Assembly (NCBI GenBank): GCA_025766275.1 | Contig: JAFKAC010000165.1 | Location: 1-64,000, forward strand | DNA: 64,000 nt | Reading direction: 5' to 3' | From: Lactarius indigo | Lineage: Eukaryota; Basidiomycota; Agaricomycetes; Russulales; Russulaceae | Shown: piece after piece, positions 46,081 to 58,200 of the stretch | How positions within the stretch are numbered: position 1 is the stretch's first letter | Layout: each line of letters begins with the position of its first letter | Notes under the pieces: generated by a model | Database searches by the model: none | Told to the model about the DNA's origin: nothing | Seen by the model: only the letters and a program-made list of their open reading frames with translations | Translations under genes and position numbers: made by a program

Positions 46081-47670
46081 CTATTGTTCATTCATAGTGT
46101 TGGGATGCTCTGCTTCAAAGCGTTGATCCGCAAATAGCGGGTCGATAAAGACTTGGATATCCACTGTCGAGCTGGCAGAGCCGCGATTTAACCAGAGCCA
46201 CTTGAAACCGACGTGGTAATCAATGGCGGGCTTCCAGCGTTTCGTAAGGCTGTCTTCTGGATTAGACCAGCCGGCCCAGTTGAAGTAGACATCATGTAGA
46301 CAATTGCTGTGGAAAAGCAGGCAAAAAGTAACGTTAGTCCGTCATCATAAGTTCATGCGAACCAAGATACCGAAAGATTACGCACAAGTGGACTAACTTT
46401 GGAAAGACGACTTGTCCCTGGTATGGAGTGCCTTGCAGGTGGTTCATCGCCCTGCTTTCTTCGTCCTCAGATGTGTCGTCGTTACCGAGGCCTGTCATGT
46501 ACATATCCAACAAGCAGCTCGTCACCTCCCAATCATACACCAGTGGTCTGAATAGCTCGTTGCGGTTGCTCACGATGGCCCACCAGTACCCTTGATCACC
46601 AAGCGCGACATTCAAGTACTGACCGTTCGGTCCTGGAGGTCCGAATAGCGCCTCAAAGGTAGGCGGTGAAAGCGCAGGCGGGAACAACCCGCTGCGGTCC
46701 GCCCGGTAAATGCTAGAATCCATCAGCCTCTCCGCCCGGAGCCTTCCAAGATGGAGTAGCATGATACACGAGCATATGCGCGATGCGTGGTGCCAGTCTG
46801 GAGTGTCCTGATCTGGATGGCTGGGCATCGAGATGGACACCTCGGAGTCCCACTGGGAGAACTCCTCCCAGAGAAGTGCGGGATCTGTCAGGAAGAAGGC
46901 GTCGGTATCTACGTAGATGGCCTTCTCGACGTCATCTGTTAATATCTCGTGCAGGAACAACTTCATGAGACCAGCTAGAATCGACGATTTTGTTAGCAGC
47001 ACTCGGACGAAAAACACCTGGATGGAAGCATACGAATGCCGGCGGAGTGATCCGTATTGATCCCCCCTTCCCTCGAAATCCGATCTAGCATACTCTGGAA
47101 TGGCAACCGGTAAAATCGCACAGAGATGTTGTGTAGCGGATGTGTGAGAAGGCGGAATCGACTCTCCAGGTACGTTTGCGCGGCTTCGTCGCAAACAATG
47201 TGGAATTGGAGAGGTCGTGAAGTGTACATAATAGCGGACTGAAGAAGAGGCTGTGTTACGCGAGGCTACGATATTGAAAAAAAAAATAAAAAATGAAGCA
47301 CCTTCAAGAGGATCGCACCCTCCTCAGCCGTTGACTCCGAAAACATGACGAGTGCAAAGACCACCGGTTGCACCGGGGGCTCAACGATGACAGTCTTGGT
47401 TGTAGGGGGAGCTGTCCGAGTGACAGTGACAGTGAACGGAGGATAATCGACTTGCAATTCGGGCACGCATGCTATCTGAGGATCGAGTGATTGGCAAGCT
47501 TGGGGATGTTTTTCGCCCAGAAGTTGCTGGGAAAAAAGTATGACGGAGGCAAAGGCTGCAACTAGAAGCAAGAACGCCACACGCCGTATTCGAAAGAGCA
47601 ACCTGCCTCCGTACCAGGAGTCATCGGGAGAATTGCGAGGATGATGGGGTATAGAACGGTGAGAGGTCAT
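46081..47670 (-). CDS. LARGE-like glycosyltransferase (GT8/GT49-related), type II membrane protein
   Basis: Exons: 47670-47302, 47238-47034, 46974-46398, 46306-46081; introns 63, 59 and 91 nt, all GT-AG, all in frame, giving 458 residues with stop TAG at 46083-46081. A basic N-terminus precedes one membrane segment (VAFLLLVAAFASVILF, residues about 34-50), the layout of Golgi type II transferases. The catalytic region has QFHIVCDEAAQTYLESR, GLMKLFLHEILTDDVEKAIYVDTDAFF with the metal-binding DTD, then HHASRICSCIMLLHL and GDQGYWWAIV. The C-terminal part ends with NCLHDVYFNWAGW and DYHVGFKWLWLNRG. It would transfer sugars from nucleotide-sugar donors onto glycans; the substrate cannot be read from sequence. 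No break was found, making this the clearest intact host gene in the right half. Confidence 0.85.
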
Positions 47671-48161
47671 CCGGCGAAACAACGCAAACTACAGATTTCC
47701 CACCAAAGGAGATAAGGCAGTGAGTAGGAGAAGGAAAGTAAGGACTTCGACAGTGTCTAGCTGTCCCGGCTCACCCCCCGAAAAATCGGTCATTTGAAGG
47801 GCTCTCAAGGGTCCAAAAACGATCTCCTCGGGGAAGGCTTTCCCGCGCCGAACTCTCAAAAGAACCTAGGTTGTTGCCTCAGTCCCTCGCGAAATGGGGT
47901 CGCTATGGTGCCAACTTGTAATCAGGTAAACCCTTGGTCGCCTCGTCAGATCACACTCGGAGATAAGAAGTTGGACTACCTTCACATTTCTCCGGGGATT
48001 TCCCGAGTAAATAAAGGGGCTGTCGGTTGTACGACATACTCGTTGGATGTCTTTCCAGCATTTGCCCTTCCTATGATAAAGACTTGGAACTAGACCTTTG
48101 GAATTCGACGGCCGGGTTGTCGCGTGTTGACAGGAAGTTGTTGTTGCCGATGGGTTCACAC
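47671..48161. other. 5' flank of the glycosyltransferase, nothing else recognised
   Basis: Upstream region of the minus-strand glycosyltransferase. A plus-strand frame at 47794-48093 lacks a family signature or splice structure and was not accepted. A target duplication (GGTCACG, 48162-48168) marks the next element. Confidence 0.4.
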
Positions 48162-48331
48162 GGTCACGCTCAGTAAAAAAGGAAAAGTCGGCTGTAGTCA
48201 ATTCTTAGTCAATCAGGGTCAGAAATCTTGCAAATGGTCAATATTAGTCAATACGTAGTCAATTTTCGTCAATTTTTGTCATGTCAATTACTGAGTCCAG
48301 GTCACTTTGCCAAAGTCAAACAAAGTCAATA

Positions 48332-48878
48332 TGTAACGTCGCCACGACGTTAGCTCGACTTGAGCTTGATGAGGTGGTAACAACTTAGCGATAATCTCTT
48401 CACGACAACACGAAGGTCCATGCTCTTGCCTCTTGAGTGAATACGCAAAGGTACACCAGCAAGACCTGCTGACTTGTGCTTGGTCACAAACGGAGTTGGA
48501 CACAGAGTTGAACTGAATGAGAAAGAAGCGCGAGAACAGAAGAAAACAAGTGATGATTCAAGAAGACCAAGATGGCATATCTTGGTCTTCACAAGACAGT
48601 TTAAATACAAATCGAGCAGGCTTTCAAGCGCTGCTATGAGTCACAGTAAGTAAGCGTCCAATGTATCGCAGAAACATCTCAAAACTAATACTACTAGTAC
48701 CTGTACTAGTATCGAGTCACCAAGGCACCGCTCAGTCAGCTATCGTACTCATATCGCCTATTGCACCACTGTATCACCGTAGGTAAGTCCGCAACTAATA
48801 TACCTTACCACCGTAGTTGCAACCGGTACAATAAGGGTCTGCAGTCGTGCTAGCCAGTCCCATATCCGAAATGTAACA
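48332..48878 (-). repeat. Solo LTR of family A, TSD CAATA
   Basis: In LTR orientation it starts TGTTACATTTCGG at 48878 and ends GGCGACGTTACA at 48332. CAATA flanks it on both sides (48327-48331, 48879-48883). It includes the GAAGACCAAGAT...ATCTTGGTCTTC inverted repeat of family A. The right arm of the host element keeps the uninterrupted site near 50728-50740. Confidence 0.88.
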
Positions 48879-49579
48879 CAATACAAGTCGTCCGATAGTC
48901 ATTTCAAGTCATTTAGGGACAAATCCATGGTCAATTTTTGCCATTTCATGGTCGTTCCATGTCCAATCCAAGTCGTCCGAGAGTCACTTCTAGTCATTTT
49001 TTGCCATACAGAAAACATTCATTTATTGCGAGAAATACAATCTACGGGTAATTTACAGAGTAAAGGTAATTACAGGCCTCTGCCATTGTTGTTGTTGTTG
49101 TTGTCGGGGCGCGGCCGGGGCGCTAAGCGAATCGAGCACCCACCGCCTCCCGCAATCACGGCTTGTGGCCATGTTGGCAGAGTACCTCCCCCGTTCCCTA
49201 CCAACGCCCCTGTCGTGGCCACATCATCGTCGCACCATGTGCTGATTGGTCAGCTTGCCTTGGACACCCAGCAGTAGCAGTCGTAGTCGTGGGTGGCTGT
49301 GGGTCAGCGTTGGGCGGGTGGTTGGTGTGGTGCCCAGGGCAGCTGTCGTGGTCAACATGAGCGCGATGTCAACTTAAAAAAAAAATTAATACTCAATTTT
49401 TTTTTTTTTTGGTTTGTGGGGGGCGGCATCGACGGCATCTTGTGAACGTGTGCTGATGGGTGTATGTCGGTCTATATGATGGGTGTGGCCCTTAGTCAGC
49501 GGAGCACGCAAGAGGAGAGTTCAGGACACTGCCTGCACTTACACTTACAACCTGTAGCGACATGGCATGGCGGCAGCAC

Positions 49580-50045
49580 CTTAGTCGTCTACTATGGGGA
49601 GAAAACAAGTGGGTAGTGGGGTTGACAGGGTACTGAGTTGCAGCCTTGGATGTAGACTGGAGTAGGAGTGTGGCCGTGGCGGGAGAGTGGGGAAAACAGA
49701 GTGAGTAGAGTTGGTCGAGTTTTGGACCTTACACGAGCAAGTAGACGAGTGCTTGCAAGTGTGGGAGTCCCTTGGACATCCGTAACAGACGTGAGATGGA
49801 ATGAGAAAAACCTTCCCACGCTCGAAAGAAATCAACGCGGCTAAATCGAAACAAACTTTGTCCTACCCATTGGCATATGCCCACGTCCCCTCCTTTTTTG
49901 CCACACCCAAGGTCGTGCCCCCCAGCCTCAACCACGCTACCGCCTCAGAAGCGCAAGTTCCACAAAGGGAATCATACAACGTGCTCATACCGCTGCTTTG
50001 CTGCCACCATACCAGCTGCCTCTATCCTTCGTTGACATAACTGAC
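49580..50045. other. Central spacer of the long-TIR element
   Basis: Short overlapping frames on both strands (for example Cys/Ser/Thr-rich minus frames at 49835-49581) have no family signal. No cargo gene supported. Confidence 0.4.
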
Positions 50046-50899
50046 TCGAGCACCGCCACATCGCCACAGGTGGTAAGTGCGCATTCTCTTGAACTCTCCT
50101 CTTGCGTGCTCCGCTGACTAAGGGCCACACCCATCATATAGACCGACATACACCCATCAGCACACGTTCACAAGATGCCATTGATGCCGCCCCCCACAAA
50201 CCAAAAAAAAAAAAAATTGAGTATTAATTTTTTTTTTAAGTTGACATCGCGCTCATGTTGACCACGACAGCTGCCCTGGGCACCACACCAACCACCCACC
50301 CAATGCTGACCCACAGCCACCCGCGACTACAACCACTACCGCTGGGTGTCCAAGGCAAGCCGACCAATCAGCACATGGTGCGACGATGATGTGGCCACGA
50401 CAGGGGCGTTGGTAGGGAACAGGGGAGGTACTCTGCCAACATGGCCACAAGCCGTGATTGCGGGAGGCAATGGGTGCTCGATTCGCTTAGCGCCCCGGCC
50501 GCGCCCCGACAACAACAACAACAACAATGGCAGAGGCCTGTAATTACCTTTACTCTGTAAATTACCCGTAGATTGTATTTCTCGCAATAAATGAATGTTT
50601 TCTGTATGGCAAAAAATGACTAGAAGTGACTCTCGGACGACTTGGATCGGACATGGAACGACCATGAAATGGCAAAAATTGACCATGGATTTGTCCCTAA
50701 ATGACTTGAAATGACTATTGGATGACTTGTATTGACTTTGTTTGACTTTGGCAAAGTGACCTGGACTCAGTAATCGACATGACAAAAATTGATGAAAATT
50801 GACTACGTATTGACTAATATTGACCATTTGCAAGATTTCTGACCCCAATTGACTAAGAATTGACTACAGCCAACTTTTCCTCTTTTACTGAGGGTCACG

Positions 50900-51437
50900 G
50901 TTCACCTTCCTTATTAATCATGACCAGGTCCTACCATAGTTCTGTCATCAAAAGGTGCCATTTTTCCGCAGAGAATCACGCCCCCAAAAAGGAAGGTGCC
51001 AAGTAAGTCATGTTTTTTCTGTCATTACAAAACGGGCATCCCTGAACAACATTCAAGCTCCATTTAAAAGTGTACTTCCTTATGTGTACACAAGAACTTC
51101 ATTTGTTTTTTTACAAAATTCCCACAAGTTAGCATCAAGATAAATATTTTTTTTTATTATCTAATTAGTCTACTACAAATTTTGTCTAAGTCATAGGATG
51201 GCATGCAAAAGCGGGCGGGCGTGGTAAATGTGTCTGCAGGGAAACCGCAGGCCCTGCCTGCTGCGTGCAGTGTGTGAGGAAGTGGGGAGGGGTGCCCTTG
51301 TACGCCCCTTTCACGCAAATAAAGTGGCACGGCCACAGGGAAAGAGGCGGAGGGTGGTGTTCCCTCACATGCCCACACAAACCTGGGGGCATGGACAGGG
51401 TGAGGCCAGTGGTAGCAGGGAGAGGCAGCGGCAATGC
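50900..51437. other. Spacer before element A3, nothing recognised
   Basis: About 540 bases, T-rich around 51140-51160 and GC-rich toward 51420. No gene, repeat pair or terminal motif identified. Confidence 0.4.
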
Positions 51438-51951
51438 TGTTACGTTTCGCACGGTGATTGGAAAACCCTTACTGTACCGGTTGCAGCTACGGCGGTAAGG
51501 TATATTAGTTGCGGACTTACTTACAGTGATAGGGTAGTACGATAGGCGATTACGACTGATAGCTGACTGAGCGGTGCCTCGATGACTTGATACTAGTACA
51601 GGTACTAGTAGTATTAGGATTGCAATGTTTCTGCGATACGTTGGACGCTACATTACTGTGACTCATAGCAGCGCTTCTAAGCCTGCTCGAACTGTATTTA
51701 AGATAGTTTGCGAAGACCAAGATACGCCATCTTGGTCTTCTTGAATCGTCACTTGTGTTTCATTTCCTTTCTCCTCGCCTTCATACATCCGACTTTGTTC
51801 GTGATCTTAGACAGTGAAAAGCCTGCCGGTGTACCTTCATGTATTCACGCGGATGAGGCCTTGGACCTTCATGTCTTCAAGCCAGAAGTTATCGCTAAGT
51901 TGTTACTGCCATTTTGTGCTCAAGTCGAGCTAATGTCGTAACGGCGTAACA
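51438..51951 (+). repeat. A3 5' LTR (514 bp)
   Basis: TGTTACGTTTCGC...GGCGTAACA. TATA-like TATTTAAG near 51696, hairpin with ATCTTGGTCTT at 51729-51739. No 3' partner in the window. Confidence 0.85.
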
Positions 51952-51953
51952 TT

Positions 51954-51964
51954 AAGACCAAGAT
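51954..51964 (+). promoter_or_regulatory. A3 self-complementary primer-binding site
   Basis: AAGACCAAGAT two bases after the LTR, an exact complement of 51729-51739. Confidence 0.72.
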
Positions 51965-51976
51965 CCCATCGTGGCC

Positions 51977-52586
51977 ATGACAACAAGAGACCAGTGGATG
52001 AATTTCCGTCCCTATTCGATCCCTAGAAGAGGGGAATGCAACGTCCCAACACGCTTCCTAGGAGCAGCAAATTGGAGAGACAGACAGGAAGAGACAGGAT
52101 ATTTTGTAGAGTTTAACGGACCTAGCAGGTTCCGACCAGTTGAGTTCAACTTTGACCACCTGTGCTGGACAGAAGTTACGTGGAACCCCGTAGATGCACA
52201 GTGGGATGTTATCAGACCGGCCGGACCAAGATATCATTGCGACATTGACGCATGAGAACTCAATAGCAGGGCAGATTGGGGCCCTATCGACAGACAGTTG
52301 CAAGAGCACACCACCGGAGAAGCTGTATCCGAGGAAACTGAACAAAGTCAAGAAGAAGACGAGGAAGAAAGCGAAGGACGACAGCCGAACCAAACAGAGA
52401 GCAGTGTGGGAGCAATACAGGACCTCCTTATCGAACGAGCTGAGTCTACACATATTACGGAACCAGAACCTATTTATATTCGATCGCCAGCCATCATGGT
52501 TACCATAACGCAGACAATGGAGGAAGTCGCACTTGAAGAATCGCGTGCAATACGGGCAGAAGCAAGAGAAATACTCATGCCAATCA
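51977..52586 (+). pseudogene. A3 Gag leader
   Basis: Starts at the ATG at 51977 (MTTRDQWMNFRPY), 13 bases after the primer site. It has RFRPVEFNFDHLCWTEVTW and then TGA at 52253-52255 where A2 has CGA in DIDARELN. The frame continues past the stop with an acidic region (EETEQSQEEDEEESEGR) and AIRAEAREILMPI up to the A4 junction. Confidence 0.82.
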
Positions 52587-52917
52587 TGTTACGTTTCGAC
52601 TTGATGTGGACGGACTTGTAGTACGACTTAGGACCCTTACTGTACCGGTTGCAACTACGGTGGTAAGGTAGATTAGTTGCGGACTTTACCACGGTGATAC
52701 GGTAGTGTGATAGGAGATATGGGACGATTGCTGACTGATGATCACGCCACTAATACTAGTAGTAGTAGTATTAGGGTTCGAGTTACTTACGCGATACGTT
52801 GGATGCTACATTACTGTGACTCATAGCAGCACTTGAAAGCCTGCTCGACTTGTATTTAATCTGTCTTGTGAAGACCAAGATACGCCATCTTGGTCTTCTT
52901 GAATCATCACTTGTTCC

Positions 52918-52950
<33 letters not shown>

Positions 52951-53123
52951 GCCTATTACTTTGCATTCGACTTTGTATCATCAAGAACTTGTCGGTGTGC
53001 CTCCAAGCATTCACTGAAGACAAGTGCATGGACCTTCATGTCATCGTGTTAGGATCAGGATTATTCGCTAAGTGGTTACTGCCATCCAGGCTCAAGTCGA
53101 GCTAACGTTGTGACAGCGTTACA
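52587..53123 (+). repeat. A4 5' LTR
   Basis: TGTTACGTTTCG...CAGCGTTACA. Contains a 12-bp perfect inverted repeat GAAGACCAAGAT-ACGCC-ATCTTGGTCTTC at 52870-52898 and a (CT)n microsatellite near 52920-52942 whose length differs from the 3' LTR. Confidence 0.92.
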
Positions 53124-53125
53124 TT

Positions 53126-53136
53126 AAGACCAAGAT
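53126..53136 (+). promoter_or_regulatory. A4 self-complementary primer-binding site
   Basis: AAGACCAAGAT, exact complement of ATCTTGGTCTT at 52887-52897, about 34 bases after a TATTTAAT box. Confidence 0.75.
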
Positions 53137-53142
53137 CTCATC

Positions 53143-55203
53143 GTGGCCGTAACAACAAGAGACCAGTGGACGAGCTTCCGTCCATATTCGCTCCCAAGAA
53201 GAGGAGAACGAAACGTCCCCACGTGCTTTTTACAAGCTGCCAGTTGGAGGGAAAGACAAGAAGAAACCAGATACTTTGTGGAGTTTAACGGACCTACCAG
53301 GTTCCACCCAGTTGAGTTCAACTTCGACCACCTGTGTTGGGTAGAAGTTACGTGGAACCCCATAGACTCCCAGTGGGACGCAATACGACCAGCAGGACCC
53401 AGATATCACTGCGATATCAATGCGAGAGAGCTCAATAGTTGAGCCAACTGGGGCCCTATTGACAGACAAGTACGAGAACACTCTACCGGAGAAGTAGTAT
53501 CGGAAGGGGAAGAGGAAGGACAAAGCCAGGAAGAAAGCGAAGGATGAGAACCAAACCAAACAGAAACTAGTGGAGGGGCAATACAAGATCTCCTCATTGA
53601 ACGAGCTGAGTCTGCACACATCACAGAGCCCGAACCAATTCACATCCGATCGCCAGCCATTATGACAACTCTGACACAAGCCATGGAGGAAGTCGCAATT
53701 GAAGAAGCGTGGGCAATACGAGCCGAGGCAAGAGAAATCCTCATGCCCATTAACCCAGAAACAGGGGTACGGATGACTGCAGACGATGCGGCCATCTTTT
53801 GAGCCATAGGATCCGACAGAGGGGACCCCCCATCCGGAAGGCGACCCACACTAGAACTCCCACCAGGTGTGTAGGGACCTAGCGGAGACCCGCCGCCGCC
53901 ACTGGGGGGAGGCATCCCGTTTGACATATGAAGAACCGAGCCGCCGAGAGGACCACCCATTGGACCACCAGGTGGTGGTGGAGGCGGTGGCAGAGGAGGA
54001 GGTGGCGAAGATGCCGGAGGAGGAGGACACCATAACGAAAAACTAACCGGCAAGCCACCTTCCATTTTTGACGGAGACAGACTCAAAGTAGACCAATTCC
54101 TGATGCAGTGGCATGTCTACTGGGGCATGAATTTGGACGCCCCCATCATGCGCAACAACTACAGAAGATGCCTTCTGTTTCTTTCTTACATCAAGGGCGG
54201 AGCAGTCAGCGAATGGGTCCTATCCTTCCTGAACTGGCTCAACAGGCAAATACAATGAGGGATCAGTCCCTACACTCGCGATCTATGGGACGCCATAGCC
54301 GATGGTTTCAGCCAGCGGTTTGAGAACACATTGGAACGCGAACAAGCACAAGCGATATTACGGAAAGGGTTCAAAATGACGGGGGAGGACATTGACAAGT
54401 ACGTCAATGATTTCGAACAGCTTGCGCGGAAAGCTCATTACCGCCTCAACGAACCACAAACGATCGACCTCTTCACATCGGGTCTACCGAAGGAACTGTT
54501 TAAAAACGCGTTCCAGTTCGACGACCCAATCACGTTCGACGATTGGAAGAGGGCCGTACTCAAGCGGCAGAAGAACTACATTCATCTCAAGGCAAGGCTC
54601 AACGAATACAAGAACACCCCAACACAGCCAAAGAAGCAGAGCAGTAACGCGGGCTGGACACTCCCACAAAACCTACCTCAGAACAACCCGTGGGCCATGG
54701 ACACATCGGCGGATCGCGCCAAAGTAAGACTCGTGGGGTCAGAAGACATCAACTTCAACAAACTGCCAAATGGATGGTCTCCGCCTCCATTCCCACCCAG
54801 GGGAGGACCCGGAGCAAGGGGACGAGGAAGAGGAGGGTCCCAACGGGACTTAAGGAACGTTCTCTGTTATAACTGCAACGCTCCGGGACACCTCTCATGA
54901 AATTGCCCCTATCCAAGGAACCAGAGGCAGTGGCCCAATCCTCCCTCTAGTAGCAGAATGACCGAAACTACCTGGCCATCTCAGTGGCCCGGATCTCCGG
55001 GCCCCGCATCCCAATATGAACCATCGCTACCAGGGTATGCCACACCAGCACCCAGTGCAACGCCCGCACCACAAATCAACGCAGCAAAAACAGCAGGAGA
55101 ACAAGCGAAGGAATGGCTCACGCAGGTGGCCAACAGCATGGATGAGGTAAAAGACCTCATACTTCAAGATTTGTGGGGGAAAGAGGGTTTTTGGGACGCC
55201 TAA
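53143..55203 (+). pseudogene. A4 Gag with seven in-frame stops, no frameshift
   Basis: One frame (GTA/GTG start region at 53143, FRPYSLPRRGERNVPT) runs to TAA 55201-55203. Stops inside it: TGA at 53440, 53545, 53800, 53929, 54256 and 54898, and TAG at 53872. Most TGAs align with CGN or CGN-derived codons in A2 or A3. Capsid: HVYWGMNLDAPIM, REQAQAILRKGFKM, IDLFTSGLPKELFK. RG-rich segment then CCHC knuckle CYNCNAPGHLS-stop-NC near 54866-54908. The tail KEWLTQVANSMDEVKDLILQ leads into the frameshift region. Confidence 0.85.
55185..55191 (+). promoter_or_regulatory. A4 candidate -1 frameshift heptamer
   Basis: G-GGT-TTT in the Gag frame, 10 bases before TAA. The upstream GGGAAAA heptamer of A2 and A3 is GGGGAAA here, so only the second site is conserved in all three copies. 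Confidence 0.45.
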
Positions 55204-58200
55204 ACCCGTCAGTCTGGGTGAGGGCTCTCCAATGTAATTCTGTAATTGTGACAACGCGCTATCGATCTATGTGAATTCCAGTAACTGTCCAAACAAATTA
55301 CCGAACGACTGAAACAAACGCGTTGGTTGACTCTGGAGCAACCGACAACTTCGTCCGACCTGGGTTGGCAACACGGGCCGGAATCCCGGTACAACAATTA
55401 GAAACACCTCGCAAAATATGGAATATAGACAACACTGAAAATAAAGCTGGGTTAATCACTCATTACATTAACCTAGAAGTGAAAACGCGAGGACAGATAA
55501 AGAAGATGACCTTCCTGGTCACGGACCTGGGAAGCGAAGACATGGTACTGGGCTATCCATGGCTAAGCGCCTTCGAACCAACCATTAGCTGGGCCACGGC
55601 AACTATACACCCCACTATGTACCCGGTAGTACTGGCCACTACCGAGGAATTACTCACAATGACTACAATCCGAGCACTCATTACCGCAGAGAAAGAGGAC
55701 ATCCTCAAGGAATTGGAAGAAGAAGCCTTCGCCAGGGCCACCACCTCGACGGAGTTGGCCATACAAGCAAAGCAACAACAGACGGCAGCCGTACTCCCTT
55801 CTGAGTATGCCATGTTTAGCAAATTATTCAACGAGCAAGCCTCGCACCGCTTCCCCCTGGCAAGGCCATGGGACCATGCAATAGACTTCAAACCGTCCGC
55901 GCCGGCCGCCATAGACTGCAAGATATACCCCATTACTCAAAAAGAAGAAAGCGAGCTCAAAGAATTCCTGGAAGAAAAACTAAAGCAGGGGTATTTACGC
56001 CCCTCTATTTCCCTGTACGCGTCCTCCTTTTTCTTCATTAAAAAGAAGGACGGAAAGCTACGCCCAGTACAGGACTATCGAGTGATCAATTCCCACACTA
56101 TCCGAAATCAATACCCGCTCCCACTCATTCAAGATCTCATTCTCGACCTCAGCAACGCCCACATCTACATGAAACTCGATATCCGCTGGGGCTACAATAA
56201 TATACGAATTCGCGATGGTGATCAGGAAAAGGCGGCTTTCAAAACCAAATTCGGCCTTTTTGAGCCGACGGTCATGTTCTTCAGCCTCACTAACTCCCCC
56301 ACAACCTTCCAGGCGATGATGAACCACATCTACCGTGACACCATAGCGAAACACGAACGGTTGGGCACCACGATACGTGTCTATATGGATGATATCGGGA
56401 TCGCCACTCACTTTGACCACGATTTGACAGCCCATGTCATGGCGGTCCGGGACGTCTTGCGTGTTGCGCAAGACCACAATCTTTACTTCAAACTGGAGAA
56501 ATGTCTGTTCCATCAGCCGCATATGGATTACCTGGGGGTAATCCTTGAAAGGGGGGTAACCCGAATGGACCCTGTAAAAGTTCAAGGAATCAAGGACTGG
56601 CCAACGCCGATGAAGGTCAAAGACGTCAGATCCTTCCTTGGCTTCTGCAACTTTTACCGACTCTTCATACGCGGCTTTGCAACCCACGCCAAACCACTCA
56701 CCAAATTGACACGGAAAGACAAAGAATGGCGGTGGACAGAGGAAGAAGACAAGGTGTTCAATAAGCTAAAGAGCCTTGTCACAGAAGAACCAGTGCTAGC
56801 GCATCCGGTCCTCCAAGACCCATTCGAACTAGAGGTTGATGCCTCGGGATACGCAGTGGGAGCCATACTACTACAAAAGAAAGCTGACGGAAAGCGACAT
56901 CCCATAGGCTACTACTCAGCCACGCTCTCCGAGGCGGAACGAAATTATGATATTTACGACCTAGAACTGCTCGCAATAGTCAAAGCCCTACGGAATTGGA
57001 GGCCGCTGCTCGCGGGAGCCCCACACAAAATCAAAATTTACTCGGACCACTTAAACCTTCAATACTGGAAGTCGCCGCAAAAGATCAGCAGACGGGTTGC
57101 CAGGGAAGTACTCGAACTTTCTGAATACGACTTTGAGATTCATCACATCAAGGGAAAGAACAACGGAAGAGCTGACGCACTGTCACGACGACCTGACTAC
57201 AATCAGGGAACAGAGGACAACAGTGAAGTCGTGGTACTCCCACCTGAGGTCTTCGTCCAAGCCCTTAATACGGCACGAACGCTTACCCTTAACCCAAACC
57301 TAACGCAACCGTGACACCAACAAGACGAGGAGGTGATCAAAGTGTGGGTGGATCCCCATCAGCTGAAGAAAATACAAGGAGAATGGTATAAAGATGGAAG
57401 GTTCATGGTAACAGGACCAGCATCAACACACCGCGTACTGATCCATGATCACCACGATTTACCAATACACGGACACCCGGGAATCACGAAGATGCAACGA
57501 ATCCTGGAAAGGCACTACTGGTGGCCATGGCTGCGGAAAGACATATACGAGTACGTTCAAGGATGTGTCGAGTGTCAGCGAAACAAAGTCAACACGCGCC
57601 CCATATGAGCGGCCCTACACCCCATCACGCCAATACTTGATGCTACTCCCTTTCAGACCGTGGCAGTGGATTTTATCACTAAACTGCCAGAATCAAGGGG
57701 GTACGACAGCATCCTCACAGTCACGGACCACGATTGCAGCAAAGCTTCGGTGTTCATACCATGCAGAGAAGAGATAACGGCGGAAGAGACCGCAGCCTTG
57801 TACGTCAACCACATTTTTAAACGATTCAGGCTGCCGCGCAAAATCATTAGCGATCGAGACCCACGATTCACGTCCAAGTACACGAGGGAGGTATGTAAAA
57901 TTCTGGGAGTCCAACAAAACATCTCCACGGCGTACCACCCGTGCACCAATGGACAGTCGGAGAGAACCAACCAGTGGCTAGAACAGTACTTGCACTTTTG
58001 GGTAAACGAGCGTCAAGATAACTGGACTGCTTATCTGCCAATTGTGGAATTCATGCACAACAATTGGCCCCATGAGCATACAAAACAACCGCCATTCCAG
58101 CTTCTGATGGGATACGACCCTCAAGCTGATTGGACAGATAAGCCCTCTCCTATTCCCCAAGTAACCACACGACTGATGCAGCTAAAAGAGGCTAGAAATA

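Larger units (their letters stand above)
48169..50892. mobile_element. Non-autonomous element with ~0.83-kb terminal inverted repeats, TSD GGTCACG
   Basis: The element begins CTCAGTAAAA at 48169 and ends TTTTACTGAG at 50892. GGTCACG flanks both ends exactly (48162-48168, 50893-50899). The left arm (48169 to about 49580, less the solo LTR) and the right arm (about 50045-50892) are reverse complements over about 830 bases with few differences. The outer part of each arm is packed with GTCAATT/AGTCATTT words (more than ten per arm), then a (TTG)n tract, then a GC-rich section. The central 460 bases have no supported gene, so mobility would depend on enzymes elsewhere. The superfamily is unassigned. 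Confidence 0.85.

Noticed and set aside
47794..48093. Plus-strand frame upstream of the long-TIR element
   Set aside because: No family signature or splice signals; overlaps antisense frames of equal length.
52920..52942. (CT)n tract as an independent repeat feature
   Set aside because: It is part of the A4 LTR and recurs in the 3' LTR with a different length, so it is element sequence rather than a separate locus.
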